This document shows positions 23,776 to 32,372 of a stretch of DNA of 64,000 bases, piece after piece. Position 1 is the first letter of the stretch, and each line of letters opens with the position of its first letter. Under the pieces are notes generated by a model. The model searched no databases. It was not told where the DNA came from and saw only the letters and a program-made list of their open reading frames with translations. Source of the DNA: [Clostridium] aerotolerans DSM 5434 (GTDB lineage Bacteria > Bacillota > Clostridia > Lachnospirales > Lachnospiraceae). Where the stretch lies: positions 1 through 64,000 of the forward strand of contig NZ_JHWJ01000007.1 of NCBI RefSeq assembly GCF_000687555.1, read 5' to 3'. The position numbers were made by a program, and so were the translations under genes.

Positions 23776-25167
23776 TCAGTCAGACAATCCTATAATTGCA
23801 TCTCTTACGTTACGAGCACCAACCAGGCGGATTCCAGGAACGGGTCCCATCTTTTCCATGCATATTTCCGGAAGGATGCAGGTCTTAAATCCCAGCTTCT
23901 TTGCCTCGTTCACCCTTTGCTGGGCCATGGAAACAGCACGAACCTCTCCAGATAACCCAACTTCACCAAAGATTATGGTTTTTGAATCCACCGCCCGGTC
24001 CTTCATACTGGAGACGATGGCCATGAGTATCGCAAGGTCAAGGGCCGGTTCGTTCATCCGAAGTCCACCGGTAATATTGACATAAGCGTCAAAATGGGAA
24101 AGGTCATAGTGGCATCTTTTCTCAAGGACTGCCATCAATAAGTTTACCCGGTTATAATCCGTACCAGCCGCCGTACGCCTTGGCATACCAAAAGCCGTTG
24201 GCGTAATGAGTGCCTGAACCTCCAACAGCATGGGCCTTGTCCCCTCCATGGAACAGGCTACCACAGCGCCAGAAGCCTCCTCCGGCCTTCCGCTCAACAT
24301 ATACTCCGAGGGATTTGCCACCTCAGCTAGGCCGCTTTCCACCATTTCAAATACTCCGATTTCATTGGTAGAACCAAACCTGTTCTTAACACCACGGATG
24401 ATCCGGTAGGAAGCACTTCTTTCTCCCTCGAAATAAAGCACCGTATCCACCATATGCTCCAGCACTCTGGGACCGGCCACTACTCCCTCTTTCGTTACAT
24501 GTCCTACGATGAAAACGGCAATTCCTGAACCCTTTGCGATCTGTAACAGGATATTGGTGGATTCTCTTACCTGGCTGACACTTCCTGGTGCAGAAGAAAC
24601 CTCTTCCCGAAACATTGTCTGTATGGAATCAATGATGACTACATCCGGCTTTTCCTCCTGTATGACGCCTTCAATCAGTTCCAGGCTGGTCTCACAGAGG
24701 AACAAAAGATCACCGGTTATTTCTCCGATACGATTGGCCCTTAGCTTAATCTGCTTTAAGGATTCCTCTCCTGATATGTAAAGCACCTTTTGTCCGGAAG
24801 CGGCAAGGTTACGGCAGACCTGGAGCAAAAGGGTGGATTTCCCGATTCCCGGGTCTCCTCCTACCAGCACCAGAGAGCCTTTTACAACACCGCCCCCAAG
24901 AACCCGGTCCAGTTCCTCGTAACCAGTCTTCATACGATCCTGCTCATCAAGATGAATGTCTGAGAGCCTGCTGGGCTTCGCCTTTGCTCCTTTGATGACG
25001 CCATCTCCTCCAGAACCAATTCCTCGTTTGGAAACAGGCTCTTTTTTACCCACCGGCTCCTCTACAAATGTATTCCACTCCTTGCAGCCAGGGCACTGGC
25101 CCAGCCACTTTGCAGATTCATATCCACATTCCTTACAAAAGAATGCAGTTGCCTTTGCTTTTGCCAT
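23776..25167 (-). CDS. radA: DNA repair protein RadA
   Basis: 463 residues. N-terminal zinc finger CKECGYESAKWLGQCPGC, RecA-like core with Walker A GGDPGIGKSTLLLQ, the RadA-specific motif VKNRFGSTNEIG, and a Lon-like C-terminal domain (SGEVRAVSMAQQRVNEA). RadA drives branch migration of recombination intermediates and helps in natural transformation. ATG follows AAGGAGG. The terminator of the preceding gene ends just before its ribosome site, so its promoter must lie in or upstream of that gene, or reads through. Confidence 0.97.
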   Translation of the reverse strand: MAKAKATAFFCKECGYESAKWLGQCPGCKEWNTFVEEPVGKKEPVSKRGIGSGGDGVIKGAKAKPSRLSDIHLDEQDRMKTGYEELDRVLGGGVVKGSLVLVGGDPGIGKSTLLLQVCRNLAASGQKVLYISGEESLKQIKLRANRIGEITGDLLFLCETSLELIEGVIQEEKPDVVIIDSIQTMFREEVSSAPGSVSQVRESTNILLQIAKGSGIAVFIVGHVTKEGVVAGPRVLEHMVDTVLYFEGERSASYRIIRGVKNRFGSTNEIGVFEMVESGLAEVANPSEYMLSGRPEEASGAVVACSMEGTRPMLLEVQALITPTAFGMPRRTAAGTDYNRVNLLMAVLEKRCHYDLSHFDAYVNITGGLRMNEPALDLAILMAIVSSMKDRAVDSKTIIFGEVGLSGEVRAVSMAQQRVNEAKKLGFKTCILPEICMEKMGPVPGIRLVGARNVRDAIIGLSD

Positions 25168-25180
25168 CTGCTTCCTCCTT

Positions 25181-25218
25181 AAAAAATGGGGTCCGGCTCT
25201 TTATAAGAACCGAACCCC
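25181..25218 (-). terminator. Terminator between the 25232 gene and radA
   Basis: GGGGTTCGGTTCTT pairs with AAGAGCCGGACCCC (25188-25218, two G-U or mismatched positions), followed by ATTTTTT. The radA ribosome site begins two bases later. Confidence 0.9.
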
Positions 25219-25231
25219 TTCCTTATTCCTG

Positions 25232-25645
25232 TTATTTGCGTTTGATCTTCACAGATACGGGAGTACCCTCATTTAACTCAACGCTTGCAGAAAGCTTACC
25301 GCTCATATTGGTTCTAACGCTTCCGGCTGCTTCGCCTTCCACATAAACCTCATATTCTGTATCCTCTGCCAGCTGAATGGTTAACTGGGCATCCTTGTCA
25401 CCCTCGACCAAAAATTCTACACCATCGTTGGAAACGGTAAAATTCTCTACCGCAGTTCCGGGTACAGATTCGTATACAAACATGCCGTTTCGTTCCAGCT
25501 TGGTTATCTCATAAAAAGTCTTTACTTTATATAAATCACCTGCGTGTTCAAAATCCTGTAATTTTGACTTTGTTCCTAATTTGTAATTACCAAAACTGAT
25601 TGTTCCGTCTTGTTCAGTGCGGATTAATTCTTCAATTACCGGCAT
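25232..25645 (-). CDS. Conserved clostridial protein of unknown function
   Basis: 137 residues, acidic, predicted all-beta in the second half (QLTIQLAEDTEYEVYVEG, KLSASVELNEGTPVSVKIKRK). No signal peptide or membrane segment. I recall similar proteins being labelled endosialidase in automatic annotation, but I see no sialidase motif and do not endorse that name. ATG follows GGAGG by eight bases. A TATAAT at 25715-25720 (minus strand) is a likely -10. Confidence 0.8.
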   Translation of the reverse strand: MPVIEELIRTEQDGTISFGNYKLGTKSKLQDFEHAGDLYKVKTFYEITKLERNGMFVYESVPGTAVENFTVSNDGVEFLVEGDKDAQLTIQLAEDTEYEVYVEGEAAGSVRTNMSGKLSASVELNEGTPVSVKIKRK

Positions 25646-25744
25646 CGGTTTGCCCTCCTAGTATTTTGTTTACTTATCCCTGTTTGCGAAGAACAGATCC
25701 TTTCGCTTGTAGCTATTATACACGAATGATCGGGAAATGGCTAG

Positions 25745-28192
25745 TTATTTTACAAGCTCTTTGACAGAAAATTTAAGTCCTTCCGTACCTGCTGATACGA
25801 CCACTTCATCCCCGTCTTTCACAGTTCCACTTAAGATCTCCTCCGCCAGCTTATCTTCCAGACTATTTTGTATGGTCCTTCTAAGAGGTCTTGCACCGTA
25901 CTTCTCATCATAGCCTTTCTGAATCAGATAATCCTTGGCATCTTCTTCCACGATAAGAGAGATATTCATCTGCTCTTTGGTACGTTTCATAATATCCTTC
26001 ATCATGATGGATACGATATCCTTCATATGCTCCTTGTTCAGTGGGTGGAATACAATGATCTCATCAATACGGTTAATGAATTCCGGCTTAAACAGACGTT
26101 TCACCTCTTCCATTACCCGGTCCTTCATCAGCTTGTAATCTGCCTTTTCATCGGCGACTGCACCAAATCCCAGTCGTTTCGGGGAAATGATGGTTTCAGC
26201 TCCCGCATTGGATGTCATTATTATAATTGTATTCTTAAAATCAATCTTTCGCCCCTGGGCATCGGTGATGTGACCATCGTCAAGCACCTGTAAAAGAATA
26301 TTGAATACATCGGGGTGAGCCTTTTCAATCTCATCAAACAAGATGACGGAATAAGGGTTTCTTCTCACCTTTTCACTTAATTGGCCGCCCTCGTCATATC
26401 CAACGTATCCTGGCGGGGAACCGATCATCTTGGAGACACTGTGCTTTTCCATGTATTCGGACATATCTACCCGGATCAGGGCATTTTCCGTACCGAACAT
26501 GGCTTCTGAAAGAGCCTTTGAAAGCTCTGTTTTACCCACACCAGTAGGTCCTAAGAACAGGAAGGAGCCGATAGGACGTTTCGGGTCCTTTAAGCCGACT
26601 CTGCCGCGGCGGATGGCTTTTGCAACAGCAGTCACAGCTTCCTCCTGGCCAATCACTCTTTCATGAAGGATATTCTCTAAGTTTCTAAGGCGTTCGCTTT
26701 CCCCTTCCTCAAGCTTTCTAACAGGAATCTTGGTCCAGCTTGAGATTACATCGGCAATCTCTCCCTCGTCTACCGTAAGGCTCTTGGTGGTTTTTTCCTT
26801 CTGCCATTTTTCACGGATCTTATCAATCTTCTCCCGCTTTTTCTCCTGCTTCTTCTTAACGGCACCGGCCTTTTCATAAGCCTCTGCTTTAATGAATCCT
26901 TCCTTCTGATCTTCCATCTGTTCGATTTCAAGCTCCAGCTCTTTAATCTCTGCTGGCTCGGTAAACATGGTAAGACGAACCTTTGAGGATGCTTCATCGA
27001 TCACATCAATGGCTTTATCCGGAAGAAAACGGTCATTGATATAACGGGAGGACAGCTTTACAGCGGCTTTTACAGCATCATCGGTAATGGTTACCCTATG
27101 ATGTTCTTCGTAACGTCCTTTTAATCCTCTTAAGATACCGATGGCTGCCTCTTCGGAAGGCTCCTCTACCGTAACCGGCTGGAACCTGCGTTCAAGAGCA
27201 GAGTCCTTTTCAATGTACTTGCGGTACTCTTCTATGGTGGTAGCTCCGATTAACTGAAGCTCGCCTCTGGCCAGAGAAGGCTTTAATATATTGGAGGCAT
27301 CAATAGCACCTTCCGCTCCGCCGGCACCGATAATGGTATGGATCTCATCAATAAATAAAAGAACCTCTCCATCCTCGATGACCTCTGCAATCACTTTTTT
27401 AATTCTTTCTTCAAATTCACCACGGTATTTGGAGCCGGCTACCATACCGGATAAATCAAGGGTCAGAAGGCGTTTTCCAGCTATGGTCTCAGGAACATCC
27501 CCATCAGTGATCATCTGTGCCAGACCTTCCACAACCGCTGTTTTACCAACGCCCGGTTCTCCGATGAGACAAGGATTATTCTTGGTTCTCCGGCTTAATA
27601 TCTGAATGAGACGTTTGATCTCAGATTCTCTTCCGATGACCGGATCAAGCTTTCCCTTTAATGCAAGCTCTGTCAAATCTCTGCTATAGCTGTCCAGAGT
27701 CGGTGTATTGCCTTTTTTTTGTGTTTTCATAAGCTCTTCCTTATTGGCTGGAGCATCTTCTCCCATAGCAGCCAGCACATCAATATAAAGCTTTTGAACG
27801 CTGACACCAATGGTATTTAACAATCTGGATGCAACACAGTCATTGTCCCGGATAATAGAAATGAGAACGTGCTCCGTACCGATTAAATTAGCCTTAAAAC
27901 GAACCGCTTCCCGGTAACTGTTCTCCAATACTCTTCTTGCGCCGGGAGTATAACCGCCATCTTCCTGGAGGCGGACTGCCTGATCCGGTGCAATTAACTG
28001 GCTGATTAAATTTAAAACTTTATCTTCTTTTACACCATTTTCTTCTAATACCCTGGAAGCGACTCCGCTCCCTTCTTCCAGAAGGCCGATCAGTAAATGC
28101 TCGGTTCCTACATATCCGTGCCCAAGACGTTCTGCTGCCTGTACGGCCAGATTTATGGCCGTCCTGGCCTTTGTCGTAAATCTGTCTATCAT
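25745..28192 (-). CDS. clpC: ClpC, AAA+ unfoldase of the Clp protease
   Basis: 815 residues. Two N-terminal Clp repeats (residues 1-145), first AAA+ module with Walker A GEPGVGKTAVVEG and LLFIDEIHT, a coiled middle domain with UVR-like Lys/Glu stretch (about 420-460), second AAA+ module with GPTGVGKTELS and ILFDEIEKAH. With ClpP it degrades misfolded and arginine-phosphorylated proteins. Last gene of the gntR-mcsA-mcsB-clpC operon; 15 bases after mcsB. Confidence 0.98.
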   Translation of the reverse strand: MIDRFTTKARTAINLAVQAAERLGHGYVGTEHLLIGLLEEGSGVASRVLEENGVKEDKVLNLISQLIAPDQAVRLQEDGGYTPGARRVLENSYREAVRFKANLIGTEHVLISIIRDNDCVASRLLNTIGVSVQKLYIDVLAAMGEDAPANKEELMKTQKKGNTPTLDSYSRDLTELALKGKLDPVIGRESEIKRLIQILSRRTKNNPCLIGEPGVGKTAVVEGLAQMITDGDVPETIAGKRLLTLDLSGMVAGSKYRGEFEERIKKVIAEVIEDGEVLLFIDEIHTIIGAGGAEGAIDASNILKPSLARGELQLIGATTIEEYRKYIEKDSALERRFQPVTVEEPSEEAAIGILRGLKGRYEEHHRVTITDDAVKAAVKLSSRYINDRFLPDKAIDVIDEASSKVRLTMFTEPAEIKELELEIEQMEDQKEGFIKAEAYEKAGAVKKKQEKKREKIDKIREKWQKEKTTKSLTVDEGEIADVISSWTKIPVRKLEEGESERLRNLENILHERVIGQEEAVTAVAKAIRRGRVGLKDPKRPIGSFLFLGPTGVGKTELSKALSEAMFGTENALIRVDMSEYMEKHSVSKMIGSPPGYVGYDEGGQLSEKVRRNPYSVILFDEIEKAHPDVFNILLQVLDDGHITDAQGRKIDFKNTIIIMTSNAGAETIISPKRLGFGAVADEKADYKLMKDRVMEEVKRLFKPEFINRIDEIIVFHPLNKEHMKDIVSIMMKDIMKRTKEQMNISLIVEEDAKDYLIQKGYDEKYGARPLRRTIQNSLEDKLAEEILSGTVKDGDEVVVSAGTEGLKFSVKELVK

Positions 28193-28207
28193 AATTGCAT
28201 CCTCCTG

Positions 28208-29242
28208 TTATTTTAATGCCGGCAATTCCCTGCGTATAAATTCTGCTCTCGCGATATCAAGCTCCTCCTTACTAAGAGGGCGGTCAGAAATTTTCTGCAG
28301 ATTAGCTGGCTGTATTCCAAGCATTAAGCGGTAAACCGAAACATCTTCCTTGGCCTTAACAAGACCATCAGACAAGGCAGCCATCAACTGGGAGAGGAAA
28401 ATCATAGAATCCCGAAATGTCATCCTTCTGGCATATTTCAGAACTCCGTATGATTTATATACTTCATCTTCTCTTTCAATCTTTCGTTTCTGTATGGACA
28501 GTTTTCTTACCTGCATCTCCTGATTGGTCAGCTGGATAGCGGCTTTCGTTACCGTATCGATAATCTCCCGCTCCGTCTGGCCCAGAGTTTTTAGATTGGA
28601 TATTTCATAAAGGGAACCGAAGTTTTCTTCCACATCTCCATGTACGCCTCGGACGCAGGCTCCAAACCGGCTCATATCTCCAATCAGACTGGAGAATTTT
28701 CTTCCCTGGGAAAGCATGGGGAGATGAACCACAACAGATGCCCGAAGACCAGTACCTACATTGGTAGGAAAGGATGTTAAATATCCAAAACGATCATCAA
28801 AGGCATATTCAAATCTTTCGTTAATGTAATCATCAAGCTTATCCGCCTTTTCCCAAAGCTCTTCCAGATAAAGTCCGGCTCCCAGCATCTGAATTCTGAT
28901 ATGATCGTCACAGTTAAGTACGATCCCCGTATCTTCCTCTTGGGAAAGAAGAATTCCGGAAGGCTTTTTCTTTGTAAGAGCGGCAGAATTCAATACTCTT
29001 CTTTCTTTTAAAGCCACTCGGTCAAGCTCTTCCATCTCGTTTAATAAGGCGAATTTAAAATGTTTCTCTTCCACTTCTCCAATATCTTTTAAACCGAATT
29101 CCAGCCGGTGAACCAGTTCCGTGCTCACTTTGTCATCAAGCTTTGCAGGAAACGGATATTCCTGTAAATTTCTTGCAAGACGGATCCGGCTGCTTATGAT
29201 TCCAGGGCGTCCGGCAGGATTTTGCTCATACCACCTATGCAT
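28208..29242 (-). CDS. mcsB: Protein-arginine kinase McsB
   Basis: 344 residues from the chosen start (WYEQNPAGRPGIISSRIRLARNL). It has a guanidino-kinase fold and phosphorylates arginines to mark proteins for ClpCP. The ATG at 29242 overlaps the mcsA stop by eight bases; an ATG at 29251 is also possible. The longer frame up to 29311 reads through mcsA coding sequence and is unlikely. Supporting residues: VLNCDDHIRIQML and FPTNVGTGLRASV of the phosphagen kinase catalytic domain. Confidence 0.95.
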   Translation of the reverse strand: MHRWYEQNPAGRPGIISSRIRLARNLQEYPFPAKLDDKVSTELVHRLEFGLKDIGEVEEKHFKFALLNEMEELDRVALKERRVLNSAALTKKKPSGILLSQEEDTGIVLNCDDHIRIQMLGAGLYLEELWEKADKLDDYINERFEYAFDDRFGYLTSFPTNVGTGLRASVVVHLPMLSQGRKFSSLIGDMSRFGACVRGVHGDVEENFGSLYEISNLKTLGQTEREIIDTVTKAAIQLTNQEMQVRKLSIQKRKIEREDEVYKSYGVLKYARRMTFRDSMIFLSQLMAALSDGLVKAKEDVSVYRLMLGIQPANLQKISDRPLSKEELDIARAEFIRRELPALK

Positions 29243-29810
29243 TCGTCTCATTTCCTTTCCTAAGTTCTCTGATTCGATCGCGGCAGACTGCTGCAGTTTC
29301 GTAATCTTCAAAACGTAATGCTTCTTTTAGTCTGGAATCCAGCTCTGATAATTCCTTTTCTTCTTCCGATACTCCCTTGACCAAAACCTTACCGTTTGTT
29401 TTTCCGCCCTTTTCGCCTTCATCCTCTGTATTTTGATAAACAGGAGCTTTACCGGTATGGTGCAGGCTTCCCTGAAGCTGCTTGATGCTGTCCTCCATGA
29501 GAGGACCGAAAACACTGTAACAGTCCGCACACCCAAATCGGCTGTCCCGGACAAAGGTATCATAAGAGGTACCGCAGGTGGGACAGGAAATCTGATGAAG
29601 CTTATCAGGTCCCTGATTATCATCTTCGATTCCTAAAAGGCCGGAAAGGAGCTTTCCAATCGGGAATTCTCCGTCAAATATAGCTGCGTATACTCCAAAA
29701 TCCATCTCCTTCGCACACTGGGCACAAAAATGATGTTCCTTCTTCACTCCATTCACTACTTCCGTATATTGAATATTTGCTTCGCGAATCTTACATCTCT
29801 CGCATAACAT
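29235..29810 (-). CDS. mcsA: McsA, zinc-binding activator of McsB
   Basis: 191 residues. Two CXXC pairs at the N-terminus (LCERC, CAQC) and two more (CPTC, CADC) form zinc knuckles; a UVR motif closes the protein (LKEALRFEDYETAAVCRDRIRELR). McsA activates the arginine kinase and takes part in metal and heat stress response. ATG follows GGAGG. Translationally coupled to mcsB. Confidence 0.95.
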   Translation of the reverse strand: MLCERCKIREANIQYTEVVNGVKKEHHFCAQCAKEMDFGVYAAIFDGEFPIGKLLSGLLGIEDDNQGPDKLHQISCPTCGTSYDTFVRDSRFGCADCYSVFGPLMEDSIKQLQGSLHHTGKAPVYQNTEDEGEKGGKTNGKVLVKGVSEEEKELSELDSRLKEALRFEDYETAAVCRDRIRELRKGNETNA

Positions 29811-29832
29811 AATGAACCTCCAATCCAGTGAA

Positions 29833-30219
29833 TTACTCTTCCCTCTGGTCTTTTATAAATGACTGGAATATCTCATCTACCAGCTGGTGCACTTCTTCAC
29901 ATGACACATTCTTACAGATGCCCCGGGCCAATACTACGCTCAAGTCTCTGCGCATCTCGTCAAGAACCTGGATCTTATCCACATCCAGAGATACAACGGC
30001 ACCTTTGCGGCGGTCAAGCTTTACAAAGCCTTCCTGTTTGAGCACAGTATACGCCTTATTTACCGTATGCATATTAATTCCTATGTTGTCGGCCATCTGG
30101 CGTACGGAAGGCAGGGGATCCCCTTCTCTGATACTTTCTGTGGCGATTCCTATGATTATCTGGTTTCGAAGCTGGATGTAGATCGCTTCGTCACTGTTAA
30201 AATCAATTTGCAAAAACAT
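29833..30219 (-). CDS. GntR-family regulator (YtrA type) heading the clp operon
   Basis: 128 residues. N-terminal winged helix (AIYIQLRNQIIIGIATESIREGDPLPSVRQMADNIGINMHTVNKAY, the GntR signature) and a short C-terminal helical part, the YtrA layout. In Bacillus this position is held by the repressor CtsR. By inference this protein controls the mcsA-mcsB-clpC operon in its place. ATG 30219 is preferred because the protein then begins at the usual FLQIDF; the ribosome site (GGTGA) is weak. The upstream in-frame ATG at 30270 would lie before the predicted transcription start. Confidence 0.88.
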   Translation of the reverse strand: MFLQIDFNSDEAIYIQLRNQIIIGIATESIREGDPLPSVRQMADNIGINMHTVNKAYTVLKQEGFVKLDRRKGAVVSLDVDKIQVLDEMRRDLSVVLARGICKNVSCEEVHQLVDEIFQSFIKDQREE

Positions 30220-30235
30220 AATTTCACCATCTTTC

Positions 30236-30251
30236 GTTATATCTGTTATAT
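30236..30251. promoter_or_regulatory. Heptad direct repeat, candidate operator
   Basis: GTTATAT (30236-30242), two bases, GTTATAT (30245-30251). It spans the predicted +1 just downstream of the -10 of the GntR-clp operon, where bound protein would block transcription. Confidence 0.45.
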
Positions 30252-30253
30252 GA

Positions 30254-30282
30254 ATATTAGCACACATCACTTATTTTTTCAA
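30254..30282 (-). promoter_or_regulatory. Promoter of the gntR-mcsA-mcsB-clpC operon
   Basis: On the minus strand TTGAAA (30277-30282), a 17-bp spacer and TAATAT (30254-30259). Confidence 0.8.
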
Positions 30283-30480
30283 TAGTCTTATCCTCTCCAG
30301 TTTTCATGGTTTTTTCATGATTAAATTTATCCTTTTTTGATTATTTCCATTTTATTCTGCATGGCTTCCATATTTTCCTTTTGTATCTGTAAATGCAAAA
30401 TTTTTTTATTTGAAAGTTGTTTTATTATTTAACTATCAAGATTTTTATGTAAAATCTTAAACAGTATCATTTCATAAATA
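30283..30480. other. AT-rich intergenic stretch
   Basis: Upstream of the clp operon promoter. No coding frame or CtsR heptad (GGTCAAA) is seen. Confidence 0.5.
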
Positions 30481-30526
30481 TAAGCTGCTGCATGTTCGGA
30501 TAATTCCGTCCCCATGCAGCAGCTTA
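30481..30526 (-). terminator. Terminator of the cohesin-dockerin operon
   Basis: TAAGCTGCTGCATG (30481-30494) pairs perfectly with CATGCAGCAGCTTA (30513-30526); TATTTAT follows on the minus strand. Confidence 0.8.
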
Positions 30527-30545
30527 TTTATCTAACTATCTGTTA

Positions 30546-32348
30546 TCAATCATCAAGATCCATAAATTCAAAATCGTCTTCTTCGTCCTGATCATCCTTT
30601 TTTACCGGCTTAAATGACTGCCCGTCATCTGGCATCTTAGGCTGCGTCGGTCTTTTACGTGACTGGCCATGAGACACATGGGAAGAAAGATTTCTCTCCA
30701 CATCTTCAAGGCTTGATTCCACAATAAAATCATCATCCTCTTCCACTTCCTGTACCGGATTTTGTATCGGCTTGTCCATGTTTCTTTCGGGCCGCTTAAC
30801 CTCTGGTATGGTTTCAAAGGATTCCCGGTCAAATTCTTCCCGGCTGTACCGTTTGATTCTGCTTTCCGGAGCTTCCTCCGGATCTTTATAAAAACGGTTA
30901 CCGCCTTCCGGATCTCCTTTTACGGAATGATCCCTTCCTGAGCCGTTATTTCCTTTTCTTAATAGTAAAATAACGATTACCAGAAGAACCAAAGCCATGA
31001 TGCTGACAGCTATGAGAATATAAAACTGCATACTGTAGTCTTTTCGAAGTGCTTCATAGGTCTTTGCCAGCTTAGTATACTCGTCACCTGATACTCCTGA
31101 TGCAAAATACCTTTGAATCGTTTTTTCTTTTAAATCGTAGCGGTAGAATTCTTTTTCTCCGTTCCAGTTCATGGCGTAGAATACACAATATTCCGGCTCT
31201 GCCTCAGTTTTAGCCACCCAGCCAGTTACACGGACGCCGTCAATATCCACGCTACGTTCTGTAAAGCCTTCCGGCACTTTGGTATCTGTATCAAGAGGAA
31301 TTATTACAATGGCCTTAGAGCTTGTCTCCACCTGTACAAACTGGGACCAGGAATCGGATTTCTCATTGTAAACAAAGAAGCCGCCATTGCCGCCTGCATC
31401 CTTTAAATAAAGGAGAAGAAGGTCTTTTTCCAGTCCTTTTCCTGACATTACATCAGTGCCCTTATAGGAATAAGTTGATGCTTCAAATCCTTCTGGAAGA
31501 GTTGTTTCATCAAAGGAGGTCGCAATGTTATATTCCGTTCCATTTACCGTTACCTTGGTGTCAGCAAATTCTGCTTCTTTCGTTTCGCCATTTTCATTGG
31601 TCGGACGAACGGTTTCTCCGCCTTCTGGTTTTTTCACGGTTATGGTATAGTTCTTTACGGTCTGGCCGTCTTCCGCTGTTACTTTGACAACAACCTTGTT
31701 TTCTCCCGCTTTTAACCCTTTATCACCCTCAAGGGCTACGTTTGCCCCAGCATTGGCTGCCACAGCATTGACGACTAAGTCAGAGGTATTGGCATCTACT
31801 TCGGTTGTATATTGATCCACCGCAGCTGAAAATGCCGGTGACAGGGTTCCAGGTGAGATCTTTAAGGATTTTAAAGTGGCATCCTTGGAAACCGTTGCCG
31901 GTGAAGTGACCTTTACAGTTGCACTCCCCTGTTTGCTGAGAGACAGCGCCTGGGAATTTACATCGTAAATTTCCTGAGAGGTTACCTTGATCTGGGCATT
32001 GCCCGCCTGTAAGGTTTTAAATTTAAGGCTAAAATTAAATGATTTCTGGTCTGCAGAATCCATGGTACCTAAAATTTTAATGGCTCCTGCGCCGCCGTTG
32101 GCACTGGTCCCGCTTACAAATTCTAAAATCCCCGGATCATACGACAGCATGACCTCTGCTGTCCCCAGTGCAGTATCACTGGTCACCTTCATATTAACAG
32201 TCACATCATTTCCCACCATGACCGATGGGTCTGAAAATGAGATTTTTGTGTTGGAGGCCCAGGATATCATCTGACCGAAAGGTCCTACGACAGCTATCAT
32301 GAAGGCGGTCATCACACTGATTAAAAGTTTTTTCAGTTTCCTATTCAT
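30546..32348 (-). CDS. Membrane-anchored cohesin-domain protein
   Basis: 600 residues. Signal peptide (LLISVMTAFMIAVVGPFG), a cohesin-like domain at about 33-145 (KISFSDPSVMVGNDVTV, AEVMLSYDPGILEFVSG, SFNFSLKFKTLQAGNAQIKV), a cadherin-like beta-sandwich at about 155-240 (LKSLKISPGTLSPAFS, YTITVKK), an unassigned extracellular region, one transmembrane helix at about 440-463 (ILIAVSIMALVLLVIV) and a 137-residue cytoplasmic tail that is Arg/Lys-rich and ends acidic (DEEDDFEFMDLDD). Cohesins bind dockerins; the gene upstream encodes a dockerin. No cellulosomal enzymes are seen. The 24-base gap to the upstream gene indicates one operon. Confidence 0.87.
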   Translation of the reverse strand: MNRKLKKLLISVMTAFMIAVVGPFGQMISWASNTKISFSDPSVMVGNDVTVNMKVTSDTALGTAEVMLSYDPGILEFVSGTSANGGAGAIKILGTMDSADQKSFNFSLKFKTLQAGNAQIKVTSQEIYDVNSQALSLSKQGSATVKVTSPATVSKDATLKSLKISPGTLSPAFSAAVDQYTTEVDANTSDLVVNAVAANAGANVALEGDKGLKAGENKVVVKVTAEDGQTVKNYTITVKKPEGGETVRPTNENGETKEAEFADTKVTVNGTEYNIATSFDETTLPEGFEASTYSYKGTDVMSGKGLEKDLLLLYLKDAGGNGGFFVYNEKSDSWSQFVQVETSSKAIVIIPLDTDTKVPEGFTERSVDIDGVRVTGWVAKTEAEPEYCVFYAMNWNGEKEFYRYDLKEKTIQRYFASGVSGDEYTKLAKTYEALRKDYSMQFYILIAVSIMALVLLVIVILLLRKGNNGSGRDHSVKGDPEGGNRFYKDPEEAPESRIKRYSREEFDRESFETIPEVKRPERNMDKPIQNPVQEVEEDDDFIVESSLEDVERNLSSHVSHGQSRKRPTQPKMPDDGQSFKPVKKDDQDEEDDFEFMDLDD

Positions 32349-32372
32349 ATTGTCTCCTATTTCTGCAGAGCA

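Noticed and set aside
25232-25645. Endosialidase as a name for the 137-residue protein
   Set aside because: No sialidase motif and far too short. I treat it as unknown.
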